Positions 6,248 through 14,549 of a stretch of DNA of 16,412 nt are shown piece after piece (position 1 is the stretch's first letter; each line of letters starts with the position of its first letter). The notes beneath the pieces were generated by a model that saw only the letters and a list, made by a program, of their open reading frames with translations, was not told the origin of the DNA and ran no database searches. This DNA is from Peptoniphilus sp034090345 (GTDB lineage Bacteria > Bacillota > Clostridia > Tissierellales > Peptoniphilaceae): positions 1-16,412 of the forward strand of contig NZ_JAXDSS010000075.1 in assembly GCF_034090345.1 (NCBI RefSeq). The letters are read 5' to 3'. A program made the position numbers and the translations under genes.

Positions 6248-7053
6248 TTTATTTTTGCCCAACTCCGATAGGAAATTTATCGGATATAACAATGCGAACT
6301 TTAGAAGTTTTTGAAAAAGTAGATTTAATAGCTTGTGAAGATACAAGAGTTACAATGAAGTTGTTAAGTCATTTTAATATAAAAAAGCAATTAATTGCCT
6401 ATCATAAGTTTAATGAAAGAGAAAAAGCTGAAGAGCTAATAGAACTTTCAAAAGAAAAAGATATTGCTTTGGTTTCAGACGCGGGTATGCCAGGTATTTC
6501 AGACCCAGGCGCTGTTTTAGCTAATGAGTTGATAAAAAGTGGAGTTGAATTCAATGTCCTTCCAGGAGCAAACGCAGCGACAGTTGCTCTTATAAATTCA
6601 GGATTAAACACAGACCATTTTCTATTTTATGGGTTTTTAAATTCTAAATCATCTGCGAGGTTGAAGGAATTAGATACACTTAAGAGTTTTCCGTACACTA
6701 TGATATTTTATGAAGCTCCTCACAGAATTTTAAAAGTCTTGGAAGATATGAAAACAGTATTTGGGGATAGGAATGTGTCAGTTTCAAGAGAGCTTACAAA
6801 GATGTATGAAACTACTTACAGAGGAAAGATTTCAGAAGTTATAGAAAATGTCCACGAAAAGGGAGAATTTGTAATAGTAGTTGAGGGTAATACAGAGGAA
6901 GAGGAATTTGATATAAAAGCACTTTTAATCGAAAAAATTTCTAATGGAGTAAAATTGTCTCACGCAGTAAAACAAGTTAGTGCAGAAACCAGAATAAATA
7001 AAAATGAAATATATAAAATTAGCCTTGAACTAAAGGAGACAGAAAATGCCTAA
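6244..7053 (+). CDS. rsmI: 16S rRNA (cytidine1402-2'-O)-methyltransferase
   Basis: This 269-residue SAM-dependent enzyme of the tetrapyrrole-methylase fold adds the 2'-O-methyl group to C1402 in the 16S decoding centre. Signatures are PTPIGNLSDIT near the N-terminus (7-17), IACEDTR (30-36), SDAGMPGISDPG (79-90), the LPGANAA turn and FYEAPHR in the second domain. Length is normal. The start ATG overlaps the previous gene by 4 nt and the end overlaps nurA by 8 nt, so the four genes form one translationally linked operon. All family blocks look intact. Confidence 0.96.
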   Translation: MIYFCPTPIGNLSDITMRTLEVFEKVDLIACEDTRVTMKLLSHFNIKKQLIAYHKFNEREKAEELIELSKEKDIALVSDAGMPGISDPGAVLANELIKSGVEFNVLPGANAATVALINSGLNTDHFLFYGFLNSKSSARLKELDTLKSFPYTMIFYEAPHRILKVLEDMKTVFGDRNVSVSRELTKMYETTYRGKISEVIENVHEKGEFVIVVEGNTEEEEFDIKALLIEKISNGVKLSHAVKQVSAETRINKNEIYKISLELKETENA

Positions 7054-7978
7054 TATAGAGGGAATGAAAGCACAAGTTCAAGAATTAAATGAACAGTTAA
7101 AAGAAAAATATAATGAATTCTTTTCAATGGACAATGAAACATTTAGAAAAGATATTCTTTCTAGAATCGGCTCAATAAAAAGTATGAGAAAGCTTGAGCC
7201 TAATATATTAAAAGATTTAGGAATTATAGTAGGAGTAGATGGTTCTGTTATGAAAGTTGGAGGAGCAGACCCTCATTATGTAGAAGTTTATCAAGCATTG
7301 GCAAAGCCGACGAAGGGAAAAGATATATACTCTAATCAACTCTACTCGCCAATAACTGATTCTCTAAGCAACGGAGAGAGTCTTAAGAGAGAAGTTCTAC
7401 TTTCTCAAATTGAAATGGACGTGGCTATAGACAGTGCTGAAAATGAAAAGCCAAGCATTTTAATGATGGACGGTGGCTTAATAAGATATAAGATAAACGA
7501 TTCAAAAAAATTTGAAGAGCTTGTAGAAGTTTGTCTTGAAAATGATGTGCTGTTAATGGGAGTTATAAAGGATTTAAAAACTGACGTAATTTCAAGGACG
7601 ATAGGTAAGAATTCCTATTATGACAGAGAATTAATCTATGGAAGACTTAATCGTGGGGAAATTTTAGTTATAAATGATGAAAACAACAAAAAATTTGAAG
7701 AGGCAAATCTCGTGTCGGCATTTTTGAGATGTAGCACAGATTCTATGATAATAGGATTGGATATACTTAAAGAATATCGAGATAAATTAGAATTAGTTGC
7801 CGATTTGGTATATACACTTACACCTGAACATTCAAGAGGAGTTCCATTGTGGCTAGATATTGTGGATTCAGAAGTTAAAATAACAGATGAATTAGTTAAG
7901 ACACTATTAGAAGAATACATGGACAGAGATATATACAGAAGATTTTTTGTATCTGAGAGAGATGGGAGAACTTTATGA
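7046..7978 (+). CDS. nurA: NurA-domain nuclease
   Basis: This 310-residue protein has the NurA layout. A charged helical N-terminus (about 1-55) is followed by IIVGVDGS with Asp65, ILMMDGGL with Asp142, VIKDLKTD, and a C-terminal block PEHSRGVPLWLDIVDSE. Those acidic residues correspond to the Mn2+-dependent RNase H-like nuclease centre of archaeal NurA, which degrades DNA 5' to 3' with the HerA motor during double-strand-break end resection. ATG 7046 follows AAAGGAG at good spacing. The stop overlaps the herA start (ATGA), which strongly supports the pairing. The sequence is divergent from archaeal proteins, so the family call leans on motifs plus the neighbour. Its position after rsmI suggests a housekeeping role in this lineage, although a defence role is possible. 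Confidence 0.83.
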   Translation: MPNIEGMKAQVQELNEQLKEKYNEFFSMDNETFRKDILSRIGSIKSMRKLEPNILKDLGIIVGVDGSVMKVGGADPHYVEVYQALAKPTKGKDIYSNQLYSPITDSLSNGESLKREVLLSQIEMDVAIDSAENEKPSILMMDGGLIRYKINDSKKFEELVEVCLENDVLLMGVIKDLKTDVISRTIGKNSYYDRELIYGRLNRGEILVINDENNKKFEEANLVSAFLRCSTDSMIIGLDILKEYRDKLELVADLVYTLTPEHSRGVPLWLDIVDSEVKITDELVKTLLEEYMDRDIYRRFFVSERDGRTL

Positions 7979-9825
7979 TAGAAAATGAGAAAATGACCGT
8001 TGTTGGGCTTACATCTTCTAGAGAAGTTTATGCAGCAAATAGAAAGAGAAATTTTAGAATAAATGAATTTTTAATAGTAGAGGATGCACAAGGGCAACTT
8101 ATTTCAGAAGTTGTTGAAGCAAATACTTTTAATAGGTATATTCCAATGTCAAAAGGTGGAGATTTTGTTGACCAATCAGTGATAAGTTCTCTACAAGCAA
8201 TAGGATGGAATGTAAATGAAGAAACTATTTATATTGCCAAACTAAGACTTTTGAGAGAAGCTCAGTTCCCTGTAATGTCCGGAAGTAAGATAAGGGTTCC
8301 TGAATTTTATGAAGTAAAAAATCTTTTGATATCATCTGAACCTGAAACAGGACTGGTACTTGGCGCTATAAGAAACACTGATAGTTTAACTTTGAACATG
8401 GAAGATAAGTACAAAGGTCTTTTTACAACTTTTGAGAATGGAATTAGAATTCCACAAAAAGACGTGCCGTATATTTTAGATTATAAGAGTATGCACGAAT
8501 ATCCACACGTTGGAGTTTTTGGCGGATCCGGGTCAGGTAAGAGTTTTGGTATAAGAGTTTTGATTGAAGAAATTATGAAAAAGGGAATACCAACTATTGT
8601 AATGGACCCTCATTTTGAAATGAGTTTTGCAAATTCAAAGTCTGATGTAAATTATGAGGGTAAATATAATTGCAGACAAATAGGGATAGACATAGGTATA
8701 AAATTTGAAGATTTGAGTACTGGAGATTTGAAGAATCTATTAGATACTTCAGGAAGCATATCTGATGCCATGAGAAACACCATAGATATTATGTTTAAAC
8801 GAGGGGAAAATTATTACACTTTTTCTAATAGATTGAATGAATTGTTGGTTGCTTTTGAATATGGAAGTACTGATAAAATAAATAGAAAGATAGAAGAAGT
8901 CGATGCTATGGGAGATAGTGTTGAAAGTGAAAAATTTAGAAATGTAAGGGCAACTTATGAAAAATATGGTAATTCAACTAATCAAGCAACTGTAAGGGGC
9001 ATATTGTGGAGACTTCAAAGGCTTAAGAATGAAGGAGTTCTCGATAAGGATATAACACCTACTGTAGATGGAATAATGTCAGGAAAAGTTGAGGTAATAC
9101 AGGGTTCAACTAGAATGATTCAAGTGTTTGCAACTTATCTTGTAAATAAACTCTACAATATGAGAAGGGATTATAGAGAAGGGAAATATGCAGGTCATGT
9201 GCATGATTTCTTCCCACCTTTTATAGTCATAACTGATGAAGCACATAATTTTGCTCCAAAAGGAGTAGACTCTCCAACAAAACATATATTGAGAGAAATA
9301 GCACAAGAAGGTCGTAAGTACGGAGTGTTTTTAGTATTGGCTACTCAAAGGCCAACTCTACTAGATGACACTATAACAGCTCAGTTAAATACAAAATTGA
9401 TATTTAGAACTGTACGGGCTTCTGATATTGATACAATAAGAGAAGAGACGGATATTTCAACAGAAGAGTCAAAGAGATTGCCCTATTTACAAACTGGGGA
9501 TGTGTTTGTATCTTCTTCGAAATTAGGAAGAACATCGTATGTGAGAATAAGGTATGCGGATACAGAATCTCCTCATAAGGAGAATCCTTTTGATGAATTG
9601 CAAACTCTCCGCGAAAAAGATCATGAAGAATTTTATGAGAAGATAAGAGAAGTTTTACCAATAGCAACTTCTGTAGGATCAATAGAAGTTTTAAGACATT
9701 TAAAAAATAAAGGGACAGACTTGACAGTTGAACAATTGAAATTAAAATTAGATGAACTTGTTAGGAGCGGATATTTAAAAGTTGAAAGTAGCTTTTTAGG
9801 AGAACAATACATGTCTAATAAGTAG
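7975..9825 (+). CDS. herA: HerA-family DNA translocase/helicase ATPase
   Basis: This 616-residue FtsK/HerA-superfamily ATPase has an N-terminal HAS-barrel-like beta domain (about 1-110). The RecA-like core has Walker A GGSGSGKS at 183-190, Walker B IVITDEAHNF with Asp421 and Glu422, then EIAQEGRKYGVFLVLATQRP (Gln sensor) and TKLIFR (arginine-finger candidate). Residues about 570-610 look like a winged helix (VLRHLKNKGTDLTVEQLKLKLDE in part), an addition not seen in minimal archaeal HerA. Family members form hexameric rings that pump double-stranded DNA into the NurA dimer. ATG 7975 has GGGAG 6 nt upstream and overlaps nurA by 4 nt. No terminator follows before the nhaC promoter, so some read-through is likely. 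Confidence 0.88.
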   Translation: MIENEKMTVVGLTSSREVYAANRKRNFRINEFLIVEDAQGQLISEVVEANTFNRYIPMSKGGDFVDQSVISSLQAIGWNVNEETIYIAKLRLLREAQFPVMSGSKIRVPEFYEVKNLLISSEPETGLVLGAIRNTDSLTLNMEDKYKGLFTTFENGIRIPQKDVPYILDYKSMHEYPHVGVFGGSGSGKSFGIRVLIEEIMKKGIPTIVMDPHFEMSFANSKSDVNYEGKYNCRQIGIDIGIKFEDLSTGDLKNLLDTSGSISDAMRNTIDIMFKRGENYYTFSNRLNELLVAFEYGSTDKINRKIEEVDAMGDSVESEKFRNVRATYEKYGNSTNQATVRGILWRLQRLKNEGVLDKDITPTVDGIMSGKVEVIQGSTRMIQVFATYLVNKLYNMRRDYREGKYAGHVHDFFPPFIVITDEAHNFAPKGVDSPTKHILREIAQEGRKYGVFLVLATQRPTLLDDTITAQLNTKLIFRTVRASDIDTIREETDISTEESKRLPYLQTGDVFVSSSKLGRTSYVRIRYADTESPHKENPFDELQTLREKDHEEFYEKIREVLPIATSVGSIEVLRHLKNKGTDLTVEQLKLKLDELVRSGYLKVESSFLGEQYMSNK

Positions 9826-9834
9826 GGCTTATGA

Positions 9835-9863
9835 TTGTAAAATACTAAGTTCTAGGTTATAAT
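9835..9863 (+). promoter_or_regulatory. Promoter of nhaC (and probably nadC)
   Basis: TTGTAA (9835-9840) and a perfect TATAAT (9858-9863) are spaced by 17 bp, 30 nt before the nhaC ATG. The leader is too short to hold a riboswitch. Confidence 0.7.
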
Positions 9864-9893
9864 AGATTTTAAAATTAAGAAAAAGGTGATTAA

Positions 9894-11393
9894 ATGGAAT
9901 TTGGGATTTTATCTGTGGTTCCACCTATAGTGGCAATAGTTTTGGCGCTTATAACAAAAGAAGTAATCACATCTCTCTTACTTGGAATAGTGGCGGGGGG
10001 ATTGATTTTAACAGGTGGAGATATAGTACTTGCATTTGAAAAAGTTTTTACTTTGATGGGAACAAAAGTTGGAGATAATGCACTTATGATAATATTTCTT
10101 GCGCTTTTGGGTTCATTGGTAATGGTGATGAACATGGCTGGAGGTTCATTTGCTTATGGGAAATGGGCTAGCAAAAAAATAAGCAACAAAAAAAGTGCAA
10201 AACTTGCAACGGCTCTTTTAGGAATTTTAATATTTATTGACGACTATTTTAACTGTCTTACAGTTGGAGCTGTAATGAAACCTATAATAGATGAAAACAA
10301 GGTTTCAAGGGCAAAACTTGCTAATATTATAGATTCAACAGCAGCACCAATTTGTATTTTAGCACCGGTATCAAGCTGGGCAGCTTCAGTGGTTGCCATA
10401 ATTGGTGATACTGGAGTAAAGAACCCTATGAACGTATTTTTAAGTACAATACCTTTGAATTTGTATGCACTACTTACAATTTTAACTGTAATATATTTTT
10501 CTTTTTCAAAGTATGAATTAGGTTCAATGGAATCATACGAAAGAGATGATACATCAAGAATCATAACTAAAGAAGAAGTAGGATATACTCATTCAGATAA
10601 GGGAAAGGTTATAGATTTAATTCTTCCAATAATTGTGCTAATAAGTGTTACAATTTTAATGATGATGAGAACAGGAGGATTTTTTGAAGGTTCTGCAACA
10701 GCAGCGGAAGCCTTTGGAAATGCAAATGTAAATTTATCGTTAGTAATAGGTTCTGTTCTGGCTATAGGGTGTGCATTTTTAATGTACATACCAAGAAAAT
10801 TAGTTAGCTTTAGAATGTTTATGGATGGAATAGTAGATGGTATGAAGTCGATGATTGCGGCTATAGTAATACTTACACTCGCTTGGACCATAGGTGGAAT
10901 AACAAGCACAGACTATTTGAATACAGGTGGATATATATCAGGGTTGATACAAAGTTCAAATATGCCTATGTGGATTTTACCAACTATAATATTTATAGTG
11001 GCAAGTTTTCTTGCTTTTTCAACAGGTACAGCATGGGGAACATTCGGTATATTGATCCCTATATTAGTCCCAATACTTGTTCAGTCAAATCATATGCACT
11101 ATCTTAGTATAGTACTTGCGGCGATATTTTCAGGTTCAGTATTTGGAGACCATTGTTCACCAATTTCTGATACTACAATTTTATCTTCAGCAGGAGCAGG
11201 ATGCGATCATATAGCCCATGTATCAAGTCAGATGACTTATGCCATAGTTTGTGCAGGAGCATCAATTACAGGATTCTTTGTAGCTGGAATAATGCAAAAT
11301 CAAATAGTTGCACTTCCTGTAGCACTAGTTAGTTTAGTTGTATTAATAGCTATTATGAAGAGAAGAACTATAGCGAAACTTGGAGTTAAATAA
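9894..11393 (+). CDS. nhaC: NhaC-family Na+/H+ antiporter (membrane)
   Basis: This 499-residue integral membrane protein has roughly ten to twelve hydrophobic segments spread along its length. NhaC-superfamily marks are IDDYFNCLTVGAVMKPI around Asp116-Asp117, STAAPICILAPVSSWAA, and GDHCSPISDTTILSSAGAG beginning at residue 418. The last is the conserved discontinuous-helix region. Members exchange cytosolic Na+ for H+, or in some branches exchange organic acids, so the substrate is a family-level guess. ATG 9894 has AAGGTGAT as ribosome binding site. It has its own promoter and is followed after 29 nt by nadC with no terminator between. The gene is full length. Confidence 0.88.
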   Translation: MEFGILSVVPPIVAIVLALITKEVITSLLLGIVAGGLILTGGDIVLAFEKVFTLMGTKVGDNALMIIFLALLGSLVMVMNMAGGSFAYGKWASKKISNKKSAKLATALLGILIFIDDYFNCLTVGAVMKPIIDENKVSRAKLANIIDSTAAPICILAPVSSWAASVVAIIGDTGVKNPMNVFLSTIPLNLYALLTILTVIYFSFSKYELGSMESYERDDTSRIITKEEVGYTHSDKGKVIDLILPIIVLISVTILMMMRTGGFFEGSATAAEAFGNANVNLSLVIGSVLAIGCAFLMYIPRKLVSFRMFMDGIVDGMKSMIAAIVILTLAWTIGGITSTDYLNTGGYISGLIQSSNMPMWILPTIIFIVASFLAFSTGTAWGTFGILIPILVPILVQSNHMHYLSIVLAAIFSGSVFGDHCSPISDTTILSSAGAGCDHIAHVSSQMTYAIVCAGASITGFFVAGIMQNQIVALPVALVSLVVLIAIMKRRTIAKLGVK

Positions 11394-11422
11394 ATTAAAA
11401 GAAGTAGGAATAGAGGATAATA

Positions 11423-12274
11423 ATGCAAAAACTTGAAAATTTTCAAATAGATGACTATTTAAAAATGGCGTTAAAAGAAGATATAACTCATGAAGATGTG
11501 ACTACAAATGCTATATACACATCTAAAAAGAGAGCGTCAGTTGAACTTTTATCTAAAGATGAAGGAGTTATAGCCGGAATAGATGTTTTTAAAAGGGTAT
11601 TCCAACTTATTGATTCAGATGTTGAATTTGAAATTTATAAAGAAGATGGAGCTGAAGTAAAAAAAGGAGACTTAATTGCCAAAGTATTTGGAGATGTTAG
11701 AACGCTTTTAACGGGGGAGAGAGCAGCTCTTAACTATATGCAAAGAATGAGTGGTGTCGCAACGTACGCAAATAAGCTAGTTAAAGCATTAAATGACCCG
11801 AAAACTCAAATTGTAGACACTAGAAAGACAACGCCTAATATGAGAATTTTTGAAAAGTATGCGACAAGAGTAGGTGGAGCCAAAAACCACAGATACAATC
11901 TTTCTGATGCGATACTTTTAAAGGACAATCATATAGCAGCGGCAGGTTCAGTGTATGAAGCTATCAATATGGCAAGGGATTATGCTTCTTTTGTAACAAA
12001 GATAGAAATTGAAGTTGAAAACTTAGAGATGGTTTCAGAAGCTGTAGATGCAGGCGCAGATATTATAATGCTTGATAATATGGATGTAGAAACTATAAAG
12101 AAAGCAATAGAAATAATAAACGGAACAGCATATATAGAACTTTCAGGGAATGTTAGTCTTGAAAATGTTGGTGAGTATAGAGGCTTGGGAGCTGATTTTA
12201 TATCAAGTGGTTCAATAACACACTCTGCAAAAATTTTAGACTTATCTATGAAAAATTTAAAAATAGAAGAATAA
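11423..12274 (+). CDS. nadC: Nicotinate-nucleotide pyrophosphorylase (carboxylating), quinolinate PRTase
   Basis: This 283-residue cytosolic enzyme converts quinolinate and PRPP to nicotinate mononucleotide, CO2 and pyrophosphate in NAD synthesis. Hallmarks are GERAALNYMQRMSGVAT, TRKTTPNMR (from Thr133, with Arg134 and Lys135), GGAKNHRYNLSDAILLKDNH (Lys154, His156, Arg157, Lys167), and the barrel strands IEIEVE, IIMLDN and IELSGN. Length is normal. ATG 11423 has AGAGGA upstream. nadA and nadB, which usually accompany it, are not in this window, so quinolinate may come from distant genes or from outside the cell. It is probably transcribed with the upstream transporter and ends at a strong terminator. 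Confidence 0.97.
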   Translation: MQKLENFQIDDYLKMALKEDITHEDVTTNAIYTSKKRASVELLSKDEGVIAGIDVFKRVFQLIDSDVEFEIYKEDGAEVKKGDLIAKVFGDVRTLLTGERAALNYMQRMSGVATYANKLVKALNDPKTQIVDTRKTTPNMRIFEKYATRVGGAKNHRYNLSDAILLKDNHIAAAGSVYEAINMARDYASFVTKIEIEVENLEMVSEAVDAGADIIMLDNMDVETIKKAIEIINGTAYIELSGNVSLENVGEYRGLGADFISSGSITHSAKILDLSMKNLKIEE

Positions 12275-12280
12275 AGTTTT

Positions 12281-12308
12281 AAAGAGCCTTTTTAGCAAGG
12301 CTCTTTTT
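12281..12308 (+). terminator. Terminator after nadC, possibly bidirectional
   Basis: A perfect 10-bp stem, AAAGAGCCTT (12281-12290) with AAGGCTCTTT (12297-12306), has a 6-nt loop and a U-run to 12308. On the minus strand the stem is followed by TTTAAAAC, so it may also end transcripts from the convergent DsrE-like gene. Confidence 0.88.
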
Positions 12309-12320
12309 GTATGCTATTAA

Positions 12321-12638
12321 TTACAATCTTATGTAGGCAAAACCATTTTCTTGAAGTTTTACAAGTTTAGTTACTATTAAGTCATCAACTTGTACACCTG
12401 AAGGTAAGAAGTTTGAATCGAGGTTGTTATTTTCGAGTCCAAACTTCGAAATAGTGATGTTAACTTTGGGATTACGTAATAGATCATCAAAGTCAATGCC
12501 GCTGTATTTACCAAAAAGACTAGCCGCATCACTACCAACTATTACTTCGACTTCGGGCTCACTTGCAATTAAATCTCTAATATTTTGTATATTAGTTTGC
12601 CATTTATTCAACTCTAAAATATGAAAAATAACTTTCAT
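12321..12638 (-). CDS. Small DsrE-like protein without cysteine
   Basis: This 105-residue, probably cytosolic, protein resembles the DsrE/DsrF-like alpha/beta fold. It has an N-terminal strand MKVIFHILE, a helix, a strand EVEVIVGSDAASLF, and a C-terminal LPSGVQVDDLIVTKLVKLQENGFAYIRL, the usual ending of small DsrE-family proteins that assess a gene by position (VPAGVVELxxxQxxGYAYIKP-like, by recall). It contains no cysteine, so it cannot carry a persulfide as sulfur-relay DsrE does. The ATG at 12638 has AGGAGGT immediately upstream (complement of 12642-12648). The GTG at 12644 is part of that site and was rejected. It is monocistronic, convergent with nadC and divergent from the ACT gene. Function is unknown. 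Confidence 0.7.
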   Translation of the reverse strand: MKVIFHILELNKWQTNIQNIRDLIASEPEVEVIVGSDAASLFGKYSGIDFDDLLRNPKVNITISKFGLENNNLDSNFLPSGVQVDDLIVTKLVKLQENGFAYIRL

Positions 12639-12713
12639 AAGCACCTCCTAATTATTAATTACTTACCAATTTTAGACATTTTTTAAACATATAAGTGATA
12701 AAATTTTATTGTA

Positions 12714-12722
12714 TGATATAAT
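12714..12722 (+). promoter_or_regulatory. Extended -10 promoter of the ACT-PFL operon
   Basis: TG (12714-12715), A, then a perfect TATAAT (12717-12722) forms a strong extended -10. A weak -35 (GTGATA, 12695-12700) lies 16 bp upstream. Transcription should start near 12729, about 24 nt before the TTG start at 12753. It would then also cover the ATG at 12735, but that ATG has no ribosome binding site. Confidence 0.65.
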
Positions 12723-12752
12723 ATAAAAAATAATATGTTTAGGAGAAGAAGA

Positions 12753-13022
12753 TTGAAAGCAATACTTACAATTATAGGAAAAGACTTTACAGGGATAGTT
12801 TATAGAACTTCAGAATTATTAGTTAAATACAACATTAATATCTTGGATATAAATCAAACAATAATGGATGATAAATTTACTGCAATGATGATGGTTGATT
12901 TGACTAATGCAAACACAACTTTTACAGAAGTTGTAGAAGGTTTTGATAAATTAGGAGAAGAAATTGGAGTTTACATAAAGATTCAAAATGAAGATATCTT
13001 TAATAAAATGCACAGAATTTAG
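12753..13022 (+). CDS. ACT-domain protein, UPF0237 family
   Basis: This 89-residue protein is a single ACT domain, a small ligand-binding fold that often senses amino acids. It starts MKAILTIIGKDFTGIV and continues YNINILDINQTIM, the typical strand-helix-strand core with the glycine-rich turn (GKDFTG). A longer frame begins at ATG 12735 and adds RRRR-type residues, but those codons are the AGGAG ribosome binding site (12741-12745) of the TTG at 12753. The TTG start gives the usual family length, so it was chosen. It ends 7 nt before the UPF0210 gene, whose ribosome binding site overlaps its stop. This two-gene arrangement is conserved across Firmicutes and beyond. The ligand is not known. Confidence 0.9.
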   Translation: MKAILTIIGKDFTGIVYRTSELLVKYNINILDINQTIMDDKFTAMMMVDLTNANTTFTEVVEGFDKLGEEIGVYIKIQNEDIFNKMHRI

Positions 13023-13029
13023 GTGAATC

Positions 13030-14385
13030 ATGGATAGAAGAAATATATTAGAAACTATAAAAATGCTTGAAGATGAGCATTTAGATATAAGAACTGTTAC
13101 AATGGGAATTTCTCTTTTAGATTGCATAGACTCGGATTCAAAAAAGGCAACTCAAAGAATTTATGAAAAGATGATGAGAGAAACTGAAAATTTTTTGAAG
13201 ACTACAAGTGCGATTGAAAAGATGTATGGAGTTCCAATAATAAATAATAGAATTTCTGTAACACCTATAGCTCTTATAGCAGCAGCATCAGAATTAAAAG
13301 ACTATACGCCTTATGCAAAAGTGCTTGATAAAGTTGCTAAGGAAGTAGGAGTAGATTTCATTGGTGGATTTTCAGCAATGGTACAAAAGGGAATGGGCCT
13401 TGGAGATTTGAACCTTATAAATTCAATTCCAAGAGCATTGGCAGAAACAACTTATGTTTGCTCAAGTGTAAATGTTGCATCTACAAAAGCAGGCATGAAT
13501 TTAGATGCTATAGGGTTACTTGGGCATAAGATAAAAGAACTTGCTGAGTTGACTAAAGAAGCAGATTCTATTGGATGTGCTAAATTTGTTGCATTTGCAA
13601 ATGCTGTTGAAGACAATCCTTTTATGGCAGGAGCTTTCCACGGAATAACAGAATCAGATACAGTTATTAACGTTGGAGTTTCGGGCCCCGGAGTAGTCAA
13701 AGTTGCAATAGATAAATTAAAAGGTGCACCTATTGATGAAGTATATGAAACGATTAAAAAGACTGCATTTAAAATAACAAGAATGGGGGAACTTGTAGGT
13801 AGAGAAGTTTCACAAAGGCTGAATAAAAACTTTGGAATAATAGATTTATCACTTGCTCCTACACCGGCAGTAGGAGATTCTGTAGGAAGAATTCTTGAAG
13901 AGATTGGTATTGAAACTGTTGGAGGACATGGAACTACAGCAGCTCTTGCAATGTTAAATGATGCAGTTAAAAAAGGTGGAATAATGGCATCATCAAGCGT
14001 TGGAGGATTATCAGGAGCATTTATTCCTGTTTCTGAAGATGAAGGTATGATAAAAGCAGCAAAATCAGGACATTTAACTTTTGATAAATTAGAAGCCATG
14101 ACCGCAGTGTGCTCAGTAGGGCTAGATATGATTGCAATACCAGGTGATACTGAAGCTGAAACAATTTCTGCAATGATAGCAGATGAAGCTGCGATTGGTG
14201 TGATAAATGGAAAGACTACAGCAGTTAGAGTAATTCCTGTAGTAGGAAAAGGCGTTGAAGAATTTGCTGAGTTTGGTGGATTACTTGGTTATGCGCCTAT
14301 AATGGATATAGGGAATAATTCAGCAAAGGACTTTATAAATAGAGGAGGAAGAATTCCTGCTCCGGTTCACAGTTTTAAAAATTAA
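13030..14385 (+). CDS. PFL family protein, UPF0210 (DUF711)
   Basis: This 451-residue cytosolic protein of the UPF0210 family has a fold related to pyruvate formate-lyase-like barrels, but it lacks an assigned reaction. Conserved blocks seen include DIRTVTMGISLLDC (20-33), VDFIGGFSAMVQKGM, GVSGPGVVK, LAPTPAVGDSVGRILEEIG, GGHGTTAALAMLNDAVKKGG and an RIPAPVHSFKN ending. Length is full. There is no glycyl-radical motif of true PFL enzymes, so radical chemistry should not be assumed. ATG 13030 is preceded by AGGTGA that overlaps the ACT gene stop. The constant partnership with the ACT protein suggests the ACT domain regulates this one (inference). A hairpin terminator follows. Confidence 0.93.
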   Translation: MDRRNILETIKMLEDEHLDIRTVTMGISLLDCIDSDSKKATQRIYEKMMRETENFLKTTSAIEKMYGVPIINNRISVTPIALIAAASELKDYTPYAKVLDKVAKEVGVDFIGGFSAMVQKGMGLGDLNLINSIPRALAETTYVCSSVNVASTKAGMNLDAIGLLGHKIKELAELTKEADSIGCAKFVAFANAVEDNPFMAGAFHGITESDTVINVGVSGPGVVKVAIDKLKGAPIDEVYETIKKTAFKITRMGELVGREVSQRLNKNFGIIDLSLAPTPAVGDSVGRILEEIGIETVGGHGTTAALAMLNDAVKKGGIMASSSVGGLSGAFIPVSEDEGMIKAAKSGHLTFDKLEAMTAVCSVGLDMIAIPGDTEAETISAMIADEAAIGVINGKTTAVRVIPVVGKGVEEFAEFGGLLGYAPIMDIGNNSAKDFINRGGRIPAPVHSFKN

Positions 14386-14397
14386 TTATAATGAGGT

Positions 14398-14427
14398 AAG
14401 CTCTGTTGAATGTAACAGAGCTTTATT
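14398..14427 (+). terminator. Terminator after the ACT-PFL operon
   Basis: A perfect 10-bp stem, AAGCTCTGTT (14398-14407) with AACAGAGCTT (14414-14423), has a 6-nt loop. The T-tract is interrupted (TTTATTTAT), so efficiency may be moderate. Confidence 0.75.
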
Positions 14428-14549
14428 TATAGACAAATTGTTGTTGAAATTTTTGATGGCTAATCTTTTTTTGTAGTAATAGAATATAAGTTGAAAAGGA
14501 AATTTTATGTATAACAATTTTTAATATTTAAGTGAAAAGGAGAAATTCT

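Noticed and set aside
12698..12709. 12-bp palindrome ATAAAATTTTAT in the spacer of the ACT operon promoter
   Set aside because: It is made of A and T only, which arises by chance in such AT-rich sequence, and the symmetry does not extend further.
13452..14099. 215-codon minus-strand open frame
   Set aside because: It is antisense to the well-conserved UPF0210 gene. The frame is open because of codon bias, and it has no start signals or family features.
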